DNA of 64,000 nucleotides. Origin: Jacaranda mimosifolia (taxonomy: Eukaryota; Streptophyta; Magnoliopsida; Lamiales; Bignoniaceae). Positions 35,731 to 46,537 of the stretch are shown piece by piece (the first letter of the stretch is position 1; each line of letters opens with the position of its first letter). The notes under the pieces are model-generated. The model was not told the origin of the DNA. It saw only the letters and a program-made list of their open reading frames with translations, and did no database searches. Location: assembly GCA_018894105.1 (NCBI GenBank), contig CM032123.1, positions 559,001 through 623,000 of the forward strand, in the 5' to 3' direction. Made by a program: the position numbers and the translations under genes.

Positions 35731-36613
35731 TACAAATGTTATGCAGATCGAGAATCAGCAAGCTTACGGTTTGATGGCATGCCAACTTGACAGCATCTGT
35801 GATATACATAGGCATATGAAAGATGTCAAGCTAGTTTCTTTATTCTTGTACTATAGTACGCCAAAACATGGTAAAAACTTTGTAAAATTTCACCGTCTTA
35901 GAGATGAAATGATATTCTGTGTGTAGCTAAGCATCACCAAAAGGAAGCATAATGGAAGTGTGAGAAAATATCCTGCTAAAGACAAGTAGAAGCAACACAC
36001 TGCTGGTTCATCACGAACAGGACGGCCAATAATTTTAATTTCGGAGGACGAGATTGAATTTTTACAAAGTAGGAAGAGCAACTTTGTTATTTTAGGGGTG
36101 GACAAAATTTTAAATTATATATAATATTTAGTTACATTGAGTCCCTCTCCTCGCTCCATCCTGATTACAGACTTTGGCAATAAGAAACATTGCCATTTTC
36201 AATGGCCATCGACGCATAAAAATGGAAGAAAACATAAAAGTCTAGTGTCACAAATAATCACTAGATTTGAAGCAGAATGAAATTCATTAAGTGAACTTTG
36301 TTAACACTTTATAGCCTCAAGATCAAAACAAGCAATGTGCCGGGTAAACAGTACAAAGCACCTGTGGAGCCACAAACTAATATATCTAGTGGAGTGTCTG
36401 TATAACAGTTTGAATTTGACAAAACAAATTGAAGCATGAGCCACCACAGATGACCAGCTCAAAATCTTTTTGCCTCATTTTGGAATCTTGATAATTGCTT
36501 TCTTTCTGAGGATATTAGCTTCTTAACTCATCTACTGAGGTCATTCCACAGAGCTGAACGACACCAAAGCTAAAACGCTACAAGAAGCTTTAATCTTCGA
36601 TGGTGAGATGAAT
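35731..36613. other. Intergenic between convergent receptor-kinase and E2 genes
   Basis: Contains the 3' UTRs of the receptor kinase (+) and of the pyruvate dehydrogenase E2 gene (-). No further coding sequence or repeat is recognised. Confidence 0.5.
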
Positions 36614-39225
36614 TTAAAGAGTCAGATCTTTAGGATCCTCAATTATCTTAGATAAGGTTTGTAGGAAAGCTGCCAAATCAGCACCATAAATCACACGATG
36701 ATCTGCAGTAACATTTACCTGGAAGAATTTTTCACCAACATAAGAATCAGTGAAGTAGTGAGAAGCTTACATTATAGAAGAATGCGATTTAAAGAATGAC
36801 CAGTCATAATAAACATGAACTCACCTGCATCTGATTTTTCATGCCAATGCGGCCATCCTTAGTACCAACTAAAGTGGGTAGAGAAGCTCCAACAGCCATA
36901 ATTGCACCCTGCAGAAAGGCCAAATATGGTCGGTGGAATTTAATTGTTTCTTGTAAATTCCACATTCTCAGGAAATCCATCAACAGCGGTGCCTTCAAAT
37001 ATAATTTTTAACACTTACAGTTCCTGGAGGCAAAATGGCATCAAACCGATCCACACCAAACATTCCAAGGTTAGATAGAGTGAAAGTGCCTGTAATGCAA
37101 TCAAACCACCATGATAAGCAGAAATCTGGCATCAGAAAAGGGCTGTACGAGAATTTTCTACTATTGTTTTCCAATTTTTTCATGAAATACTCATTTGCAG
37201 TAGATATAATTCAAAGACAATATACAAGATTTTAACCCACTGTAAAGACCAAGATATACAGAAAAGAACTCATTTCCAGTATCCAAGAGAGATTTTTCCT
37301 GAAGTAAGTTGGTGAAAACTAAGCTGACATGAACGCAATTAACCAACTTACCTGTATTGTATTCACTAGGTTGGAGCTGCTTTGCTCGTGCTTTATCAAC
37401 TAACTCCTTCCACTTTCTTGATAGTGAATAGATATCAATCTAAGATAAATATAACAAGGATAACACATTAATACACGATGTCCCTGGATAAGGGCAATAA
37501 AAATCACTCTCTCACATATAAATTTGATAAAAATGAGGCAATGATCACCTTATCAGCATCTTGAAGAACAGGTGTTATCAAACCACCATCTATGGCTACT
37601 GCAACTGCAATGTTGATATGACTGTTATATGTAAAGCTCTTTCCATCTCTACAACTAGAATTTACAGCAGGATGTTTCACCAATGCAAGAGCTGTAGCCT
37701 TGGCTAGCAATGCCGTCATGGTCACTCCCTTAGACTTGATCTGAAAGTATATGAAAGAATTAAAAAATGCAGCTTGAAAAACAATCATCATGAAAAAAAA
37801 CAGAGAGAAACACATCATATATGTTAAATTATTCAAACAAGTATAATGCGGTCAACTTTAGAGTATCTCAATGTGTCTGGATTATCAAAACCCTACGTCT
37901 CCCGACATCTATCCTATTTAATTGACTTTCAGCTGATTTTCATATGTTTCTCAAATAAATCTAAGAGAGTGTTGGATGCAATCACCACCTCTAATTCCAT
38001 TAGCAATACCGGATCAATTTTCCCAAATTTAGCTGCTACTTTTGAATGTTTGAACGGTTCACCATAATCATATAAATTATTCTTTGGAATATTAATAAAA
38101 CAGGCCGTGGCTAATTCATATACAGTTCAAAGAATATCTACCTAAAATGCACATTATAAACCTTTTCCTCATAGTTCTGCATGTTCAAGTTATTTCTGTT
38201 TTAGTTCTACTCCAATGCAAAATTCATATCTTTGCAAGCACAAAAGAGAACCACACAGAAATATAATATTTAAACTATTCAATTGAAGAATGCAAGACAT
38301 ACAACATTATAGTCATATGCATTACCTTCTTGTACAATGCATCAAGAGCATCAGTGGTAATAGTATACCCCACTCTGAAAGTTGGCACCGCCAAGCTTTC
38401 CACCATATTCCTGCTCACTGCACTCTGCATTGTAGTGAAAGGCACCACTGACCCCAATTCCACACCACTTGGCTTAGTTGCTTCAGTAGCCACTGCCACA
38501 GGACCAGCACTGCCACTCACTTCTGCAGCAGATGCTGCAGCTTCCACATCCTTAGCCACTACCCTCCCATTGGGTCCACTCCCAACTAATCCCCTTAAAT
38601 CCACCCCCAAATCCTTTGCCAGCTTCTTGGCATACGGTGATGCCACCACCCTCTTTCCCCCTTCAGAAGCAGGATGCACAGCCAAACCCAATGCACCCGA
38701 ACTCACTACAGCATTGCTAGATCCAGCATTTACAGCTGGAGCAGCACTAGGCGCTACCGGGCTTGGTGTTTCATCAAACACCTTTGGAGCATCGTTATTA
38801 CTCATGGCTGAAGCTGAAGCTAAAGCAAGGGCAGAGGAAGATGATATCTGCGATTGGGCAAGGGCGATTTCTTCCTCAGACTCCGCAAGTAAAGCAATCG
38901 TGGATCCAACGGCGGCAGAGAGACCTTCTTCTACAATAATGGCAGCAAGATATCCATCATAAAAAGACTCCACATCCATATCCGCCTTATCAGACTCAAC
39001 CACCACGACAGACTCCCCTTTTGCCAGCTTATCGCCCTCCGATTTGACCCAGCTGACGATTTTTCCCTCAGTCATGGTGGAGCTGAGTGCCGGCATGAAG
39101 ATTTCACGAATCTTGGACTGAATCTGCTGCGTCCGGGTGGGGGTCCGTGTGGCGACGGCGAGGTGGCGGAGAGAATGGGGAGCTGTGGGAATGAAGGAAG
39201 TATGGAGGAGGTGGGAATGAGCCAT
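36614..39225 (-). CDS. LTA3: Dihydrolipoyl acetyltransferase (E2) of the plastid pyruvate dehydrogenase complex
   Basis: Transfers the acetyl group from lipoyl-lysine to CoA in the plastid complex that makes acetyl-CoA for fatty-acid synthesis. Six exons: 39225-38326, 37740-37549, 37439-37352, 37089-37019, 36908-36825 and 36718-36614, giving 479 residues. The first ATG is 39225; an apparent earlier start is TTG. Residues 1 to about 38 are a Ser/Thr/Arg-rich transit peptide. The lipoyl domain has the lipoylated lysine at residue 80 (VVVESDKADMDVES). An Ala/Pro/Ser hinge follows, then the E1/E3-binding domain (ASPYAKKLAKDLGVDLRGLV, GSGPNGRVVAKDV). The catalytic domain includes TFTLSNLGMFGVDRFDAILP and ends with DHRVIYGAD, whose histidine is about residue 452. 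There is a single lipoyl domain, as in plastid E2s. I recall At1g34430 (EMB3003) as the counterpart, next to the LRR kinase gene in Arabidopsis. Confidence 0.94.
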
Positions 39226-40310
39226 TGTTGGTTCGTAAAACTGCGAGAAAGAAACAAGAATGAAACAAAGAAGTGTTTTGGTGGTGGTTAGCAAAAATGG
39301 AGAAATTCTTGAATTTATGGACAGAAGTGTGACGGAGTTCTCAACTAACTATACCGGTATTGTCTGACAAAAGACAGGTCAGGTGTCTGTACTGTCTGTC
39401 TAACCAATAATTAAATTTTTATCATAAATAATTAGCAAAAAAGTTAATGATACTGATAGAATCATTATTATTCTTATCAAACAAAACATATTAAAGTCTA
39501 CAAAGCTCAGCTGCAAGAACCCAAAAGAACCCTGGCTCACAATACTAAGCAATCACCTTAAGCCATCTCTCTCGACTCTCCGCCACCATCTGCCGCCGCC
39601 CACCAAGAAAGACGATCAGATTGTCTTAGGGCCATCTTTACTAAAATCTCCTACCAGCATACCTCCGCCAACCCCCTTTGCATGTCCTTTATTCTGTCCT
39701 TTGAAAAATCCAAATTAGGGAAAAATTCCCAAACCCAATTCAGAAAAGATTAAACAAATTTCCAGAATCCAAAATGCAGCTGCTTTAACCCTTTATCCCC
39801 TTCTAATAGGCACGCCCTCATCTTTACGTAAACGGTAAAAGTTGAATCTTTTTATGTATTCTTTGTTCTGTTTTTGTGCTGTTTTTAGAGAATTAATACA
39901 ACAGGAACTCCACACACTAAATTACCTTGCCTCTCCTGTGAAATCCCTTTATCATATTGTGGAATTTGCTTGTTTATGAGGTACATTGATTTTGCTTGAC
40001 AAACTTGCAAATGGACATACGATGTCAGATTTGCCATATGATGTTTGGGACATTGCGCAAGGGCTTTGATGTCCCTTCTTCTATATTTGTTTGGATGGGA
40101 CAGTGAAATAATTAGCATACCTATCCCTTCTGATGGCAGCAATATAAAAGATTATGACTCTGATTGAATAACATCTGCTCTGCTTTTTGCCTATCTGAAG
40201 TTATTTCTTTCTATGTAAAAGCTAATTAAATTTGCTTAATTGTCTAAGGGTACCTAAACATGGCACAACCCTTGTGATTGAAGCGAAAGAGTCCTCATTC
40301 TGGAGATCCA
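39226..40310. other. Shared upstream region of E2 (-) and DPM3 (+)
   Basis: Divergent intergenic region of about 1.1 kb. A purine/pyrimidine-rich segment with CCGCCACC-like words lies near 39575-39605 and may be the 5' UTR of DPM3, possibly with an intron before the ATG. No other exon is identified. Confidence 0.45.
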
Positions 40311-40899
40311 ATGAAGCACATTGTTAAGATTATGGCATTGTTGGTAGCCCTATCAGCTTTCTGGATTAGCCTAGTACAAACATCAGTACTTCCGAAGGTC
40401 TATACTTGGTTGGTGAGCTTCATATTCTTTCTACATAGTTTTCTTACTCATATATTCTCTTTCCTTCTTGTCGATTACGGCCTACCTTTTTTGTATTTTT
40501 CAGCTACCTCTATACTTCATTGTATCACTTGGATGCTATGGTCTACTAATGGTTGGAGTTGGTCTCATGCGATTTCCAACTTGCCCTCATGAGGCAATTC
40601 TATTACAAGAGGTATCTTCACATCTTTTACTCTCTTTCAAAATGTTCATTATCTGGATTATGATGCTTGCTGCAATGGTGCATGTCTTTTTATTCTTTTC
40701 TTTTTCTTTTTAATCTTTCTGAGAATGCCTGAAATTGAAAATGACTTGTGAAGTTCTCTTCTTGTGTTGTTGGGCTTGGATATAGCCAATTGTAGTTTTT
40801 TGCTATAAAGAGATGTTTACGTTAAAGTTTGTCTTGTAGGATATTGTTGAAGCCAAGGGATTCTTTAAGGGAAAAGGGTTTGATGTCGGTTCAGATTGA
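40311..40899 (+). CDS. DPMS3: Dolichol-phosphate mannose synthase subunit 3
   Basis: Small ER membrane subunit that anchors and stabilises the catalytic DPM1 subunit, supplying dolichol-phosphate-mannose for GPI anchors and N-glycans. Three exons: 40311-40412, 40504-40611 and 40840-40899, giving 89 residues. The first ATG of the frame starts MKHIVKIMALLVALSAFWIS. Two hydrophobic helices (about 5-27 and 35-58, LPLYFIVSLGCYGLLMVGVG) are followed by FPTCPHEAILLQEDIVEAKG, the conserved cytosolic segment that contacts DPM1. The C-terminus is FDVGSD. Length and motifs match plant DPM3 closely. Confidence 0.95.
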
Positions 40900-41856
40900 C
40901 ACACCATTGCAGTCCATCTGATTCTACCAATGGACGATTTGTCGTCATGGTTGCTGCATATTGGAAGTCCTTCTATGTATATTCTGAAACACCGGCCAGC
41001 TCATCAATCATTGAAATATGTTTTAGTTCTGCTGAGAGTCCATACCTTTTGTTGGTTGATTCAAAGTTTGCCATTATGGAGACAAATAGTATATATATAA
41101 AGGTTCTTTTGTACCTCTGACTAAACTTGACACAGTTCACTAGATCAGCTTGGGTTCATTCCTCTCTTAAGAGGAGGAACCTTGGACAAAGTCTAGCTTC
41201 TGTATTATTTCCCACATTATTTTGGGTATAACGATGACCATTGATGTTAGAATGTTACTATCTTCCGATGTTAAATACTTAAATATGATTGATGGATTGC
41301 TACTTTGGTTCATGCAATCTCAGACAGCTGATTCATCAAGGTTTCAAGCTCACATATTTATATATTTAAATACTACTACTTAGATTATTAGATGAATAAC
41401 AAGCCATACGAGTCGAGCTCGAATTATTTGATATTTTTATATATTTTATTATTTTTTAACTAATCATATCAACTCTTAGTCATGCTTTAAATTATATCTA
41501 ACGAAAAAAAAAAACTCAAACTTGATTTATTCTATTTAGCTAGAACTTGAATTGAGTTAAGTATTAAATAGCTTGCTTCACATTTTAGATTTAACTGAGA
41601 CTTAACCTTATCAGAAGTCAGAACCCCATTAAGAAATTCAGGTACAGTATAGAAGTTCACATAGATTTGGGCAATTAAAATTCATATTCTTAAAATTTCC
41701 GAGGAACAAATGTGTAGATGAATCATGTAGGCCAGAGAAAATATGAAGAACTAGAGCAATACATTGTTGAGCCCAGGTCTGTTACCAAGCCCATGCAAAT
41801 GTAACTCTTCCCCACAGGCCCAAACGTATCTTTATAAGTAACAGATTGGTGGTCGG
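40900..41856. other. Intergenic: DPM3 3' region and repeat fragments
   Basis: The left part is the DPM3 3' UTR. Around 41400-41430 a short GAGTCGAGCTCGAATT stretch looks like a fragment of the hAT-type family found elsewhere in the window. No coding exon is supported. Confidence 0.4.
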
Positions 41857-43196
41857 TGACGGGATCTTTCAGGAGGCTGAAGGAAGGTTGAGAACTGTAG
41901 AAGCTGAGAGGAGAGCGTCAAGCAATCCCAGTAAAGTCAATCAAGATGATAATCTCGGTCCGTTGTTTCATTTGTGAAAAGGTAATTATTATTTTTTTAT
42001 AAAGATTTAATTGAAATAAATGTAAAATTTTTTATATTCTAGTCTGACGCAATAATTTCTTACATTGTTTTTATGCAAAAATTATTTATTTAGATGATTG
42101 AAAACAAATAGAACATGTAAATTGATTTTATGCAGGCCGACTACAGTGAAGGGTTGGTGTTATTGCTATATTATTATTTTTATGATTATACTACTTTCAG
42201 AAAGAAATCATTATTATTCGCTCCACTTTAATTTGAATTTTCACGGAAAACATAACAACTACTAGTTAGATCATAGTTTTTATGCGTATTTTGTTTCCCC
42301 TCTTTGTAATTTATGTTATTTTCTTCTCTTTTTCTTGAAAATTTTCATATGTGCTTGGAAATTAAAGTGATTCAGAATTTACTGCTACTATTATACTCAT
42401 AAAATAGTCCTTTTTTTTTTTTTTTTTTTCTAGCTTCTTTCTTGTTCTATGTTAGAGTTGCTTTTACCGTTTTACGTGTGTCCAGTTGTTCTTATTTGCG
42501 TAATTGTATAAGGTGTGGTTAAATACTCATGATTTTCCTGCACTGTCAAGCCTTATATAATTACGCAAACAAGAATAATTGGACACGCGTAAAACGTTAA
42601 AAGCAACTCTAACATAGCACAAGAAAGAAAATAGAGATATTTAACCAAGTAACTCTAAAATATGAATATATCAGTAACAGTAAATTCTGAATCACTTCAA
42701 TTTCCAAGCACACATGAAAATTTTCAGGAAAAAGAGAAGGAAATAACATAAATTACAAAGAGGGGAAAATGGTAAGGCATAAAAACTATCATCCAACTAG
42801 TAGTTGTTATATTTTTCGTGAAAATTCAGATTAAAGTGGAGTGGATAACAATAATTTCTTTTTGAAAGTAGTATAATCATATAAATAACAGTATAGCAAA
42901 AACACCAACCCTTCACTGTAGTCAGCCTGGAGTAAGTCAAGGTATGTGTCCCATTTATTTCCAATCAACTAAATAAACAATTTTTGCATAAAAACAACGT
43001 AAGAAACTATTACATCAAACCAAAATGTAAAAAATTTCACGTTTATTTCAACTAAATCTTTACAAAAAGAAAAATAATTACCTTTCCACAAGTGAAACAA
43101 CAGGACCAGGATTCTCATCTTGGCTTTGCTAGGGTTGCTTGACACTCTTCTCTTAGCTTCTACATTTCTCAACCTTCGCTTCAAGATCCACGGTCA
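41857..43196. repeat. Large imperfect inverted repeat (arms ~650 bp, loop ~37 bp)
   Basis: The left arm (about 41857-42513) is repeated in reverse complement at about 42551-43196. The inner ends match as GCGTAATTGTATAAGG against GCGTAATTATATAAGG. Shared blocks run through the arms, for example TTTTTATGCAAAAATT, GACTACAGTGAAGGGTTGGT, ATGATTATACTACTTTCA, CTTTGTAATTTATGTTATTT and TGTGCTTGGAAATT. The left arm has a poly-T tract at 42411-42430 lacking in the right arm. The outer part of each arm looks exon-like: the right arm, read on the minus strand, has an open frame with RRVSSNPSKAKMRIL and LLFHLWKG ahead of a GTAATT donor, while the left arm has TGA at the Trp position. A 47-bp piece of the loop region (42505-42551) recurs at 43222-43270. 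Transcription through it would form a long hairpin. Confidence 0.85.
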
Positions 43197-43671
43197 GCAA
43201 CAACTCTATATATTATCTGTTAATTATAAGGTGTAGTTAAGTACTCGGATGATTTTTCTGCACTGTTAAGCGTTGTTGCATCGGGAGTTAGAAGAGGGAA
43301 TTAAGGAAAACTAGGAGGGAAGTGGGTGGGGCTCTAACACAAATGCTGCTGCATTGCCCTTCAGAAGTTCCTGAGTAATTGTAGTCTCATAATGATTTTG
43401 GTTAGGATTGTTTGAAAAATTCTTAGAAGTTAATAATTGTTAATCCCTTTGAGAAAAGAAAAACAAGTTGGTTTTCTTCGCCTTGTATTGCTGGAAATCC
43501 GAAAAGGGCATGCGTCTGTACCTTTGATTTCCTATGAAATATTACTAATTCTTTGTTTGCGGTGTACTTGAAGTTCTTTATCTGATACAAATACTATTAT
43601 TTGCAGGGATGCTCTTGATGCAGAAGAATGCTGATGACTCATGTTGATCTCATTGAGAAGCTTCTCAACTA

Positions 43672-43677
<6 letters not shown>

Positions 43678-43707
<30 letters not shown>
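43678..43707. repeat. (CT)n microsatellite
   Basis: About 15 CT units. On the opposite strand this produces the Glu-Arg run seen in a spurious frame. Confidence 0.9.
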
Positions 43708-43710
<3 letters not shown>

Positions 43711-43985
43711 CTTCAGCATGTTGATCTTTCATGTGTATGTGTTTTTGTGTGCTTTTCTTCCTTGTAGTTCTATTCATATGCATGCTCACGAGCATGTTTG
43801 TGGATGCCTGTCTGTTTGATGATTTTGTTTTGGTGATTGTGATGGCTGGCTGGATGAGGCCGACTTGTGATTGGACACTGTCTGTTTCTTGCCGAAGAAC
43901 CATTTCCCGATCTGTTAATTTTTAGAAATTTACGTTGAAATGAATCTCTGATTTAGACATGGATTACAACAAATGTAACTACTCA

Positions 43986-44133
43986 CTAGACATCATTGTA
44001 GTTTCAACATGAAGAACATATAATGCAAGAAAAGGATAATAACTAGCACTATTTATTCTCTAGACATCATTGCAGTTTCAACATGTAGAACATATAATTC
44101 AAGAAGAGGATGATAAATAGCATTATTTGTTCT
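43986..44133. repeat. 74-bp tandem duplication
   Basis: The unit beginning CTAGACATCATTG at 43986 is repeated at 44060 with about ten differences. Both copies contain AGTTTCAACATG and GAACATATAAT. It is intergenic and non-coding. Confidence 0.8.
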
Positions 44134-46537
44134 CTCATTGGATGCTAAGACAATTATCCTTCATAGTAAATATATGCCTTTTCCAGATGACTGCTTTGAT
44201 AATTTGAACTCACATGAACCTTTTTTCTTTGACAGCTTTGGAGAAATCTGAGGGCAGCTGATGCTGCTTCCAAGCATGGGACTGTGTGGGAAGTGTGTTT
44301 ATGTGTGTGTCTGCAAGTGTCTCATGTTAAGTTCCATCATGTGTGGGATCAATGTTTGTTATGTAAAAACAAAACAAAAAGACAAGTCTCTGGCTAAGGA
44401 TATAGAGTGCTTTTGAACCATAATACTTCTTGTGGAAATGTTTTCTGTCTGAATATACCATTAAGATACTACCCATTGAAACCCAACTTTTTCCCCAGCT
44501 TTTCTATCTGTAGAAATGTACTAGACGTGTCAAATATGTTTTTTGAATGAAATTCTGTAAGAAAGACTCATGAGATGGATATCTCCTGTTGGAATTGGAA
44601 TATAGATTAAAGAAAATAACCCCACCATCCAGAAGAAGTTGGTTCAGATACAGACAATTTGGTCGTCCAATTCAAATTCTCGCACAAAAAAGCCATAAGG
44701 CCCAACAGAACAGAAGTTTCTATTCCCTCTTCTAACATAGAAATTCTCTTATTAGAATACTCGAAGCAGTAGCCTTTGACCAACTGGATGAGAGGAATAT
44801 TGGGCGACAAAAGTAAAACAACGTTAAAGGCAAAATACTTGCAGCATTGTAATCTCAGTTTCATCCCTTTGTCTTGGTAAATAAAAAAAAAAAAATGAAT
44901 AGTAAAAATAAGAATGAAATTTCTAGTTTCTTAGTAGTTTCTGCATTGTTCACCGCAAGGAATATTTTCAGTTCCCTTGCAACAATGAAATACTTTGTTA
45001 TTTACTATAATCTGGTTCTTCTTCTGGTTCCTCCATCTCTGTGCTTTCCCTTTTTATATAAGCTTATAATGTATCTGCAGTCAAATGTTGTTATCTACTA
45101 AGTTTTTGTTTACAAAGTATTGTAAGACTATGTTTGAAGTCGAACTCACACCATGATTTAAATCATTACCAATTATAATTTATATAAACCAGTTGTCGGT
45201 GCACACTAAATGCATGTGTATCTAAATAATTGGAATAGAGTACAACCGGCAAGCAAAAAATTGAAAAGATGAAAAAAATATCAGAGAAAAAGTTGGAAAA
45301 AATGGAGAAAATTGTGGAAAAATAAAATTACAGATTTACCACAAAACAGTACATGAAAAGTGCAATCTATAAAAAATACCAATAAATATAAACAAATTAT
45401 CACACAAAAAAGGACAAGTATAAATTATTACAACACAAATAAGACAAGAATCAAGTCATCTCCACACAGGTACCATTGTATTCAACTATAATGAGCAAGC
45501 CATTATTCATTTTTGGCCCTTTTTGAGCACAAAGGTATCAAACAATTCGCCATATGTCAATTTCTTGGTTCAAGAAAATACAACAGCCAAATATGAACGT
45601 CTTGATAAAACAGTGATCAGCATATATTCCTTTTTCTAGGCATCAGAACTAAGATTTATTCTCTCTTTCTCCAATTCTTATTACCCAAAAATCTCAAGTA
45701 ACAAGATTCTTAACGTTGAACACTAAGAAATCTCAGACTAAACACATGCTTAGATATATTAAGCAGAAATTAAGGTTAGTAAACAATATTAATTAGTACA
45801 TAGAGTAGAAATTAACTTAATTCTTACCACTATGTGAGCATCGAAAATCTTGTTTTAGATGCCTCGTTGAAGAAACCATCGGTTTTGTCTGTTTCATACA
45901 GCAGCCAAACAACTGTACACGCTAAAGAAACCTCTCTGATCGTAAAGAATCCTGAGACGATTTTTATATTAATGTCTAGTATTTTCAGCATGTATGAACA
46001 CAAGTGTTTTTTATTTTCATTTTCCTATTTTTAAGGTCAATTCTTGTATGAATGACTAATTTTTTCTACAAGGGAAAGTCAATGAAACAGGTGCTAATAG
46101 GTGCAGAAGAAAGAATCTGCAAGTTGAAGATTAAATTTGTGCATGTTGGACAAGTCTTTCTGAGGACGGTAAGTTAGATGCTCAAGTTTTCCTAGCTGGA
46201 ATTTTGTCCTCAGCATAAGGCATTTCTTGACCTCTCCGAACTGCCTAAAAGTACAAGATACCTTCTTCATAGTATTCAAACAATGAAAAATCTAACAGAT
46301 TCTTGACCTTGAACACTGATTAGTTATCTTTCTTGTCGATTCTTTACAACCTTGGCTATCTTTCTTGTCGACTTCTGAAAATCGAAGAATTCAAGATTTA
46401 TTCCCTAAGTAGTAATCTTGGATGTATTATTACATGAAGTTTGTTTTATTCCAATTCCACATGTTTCTTTAAAAAGCAACCTACCGTTTCCTATCTTCAT
46501 TTCACATTTCTCTCTGGTTTTTCTCTCTTTGTTTGGG

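Larger units (their letters stand above)
43197..46537. other. Intergenic region with tandem and simple repeats; no confident gene
   Basis: About 3.3 kb without a recognised protein. There are splice-like sites (TTGCAG at about 43602-43607 and TTGACAG at about 44230-44236), followed by short open stretches such as LWRNLRAADAASKHGTVWEV (from about 44237). Together with the left arm of the inverted repeat these could be exons of a non-coding or broken gene. A CT repeat and a 74-bp tandem duplication are listed separately. 45100-46400 is AT-rich. The right end is the GRAS-gene leader. Confidence 0.4.

Noticed and set aside
38330..38962. 210-codon frame antisense to the E2 gene
   Set aside because: Alanine/serine-rich shadow of the E2 hinge; the minus-strand frame has clear lipoyl and E3-binding motifs.
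43532..43903. 123-codon minus-strand frame with a Glu-Arg repeat
   Set aside because: The repeat is the translation of the CT microsatellite; no other support.
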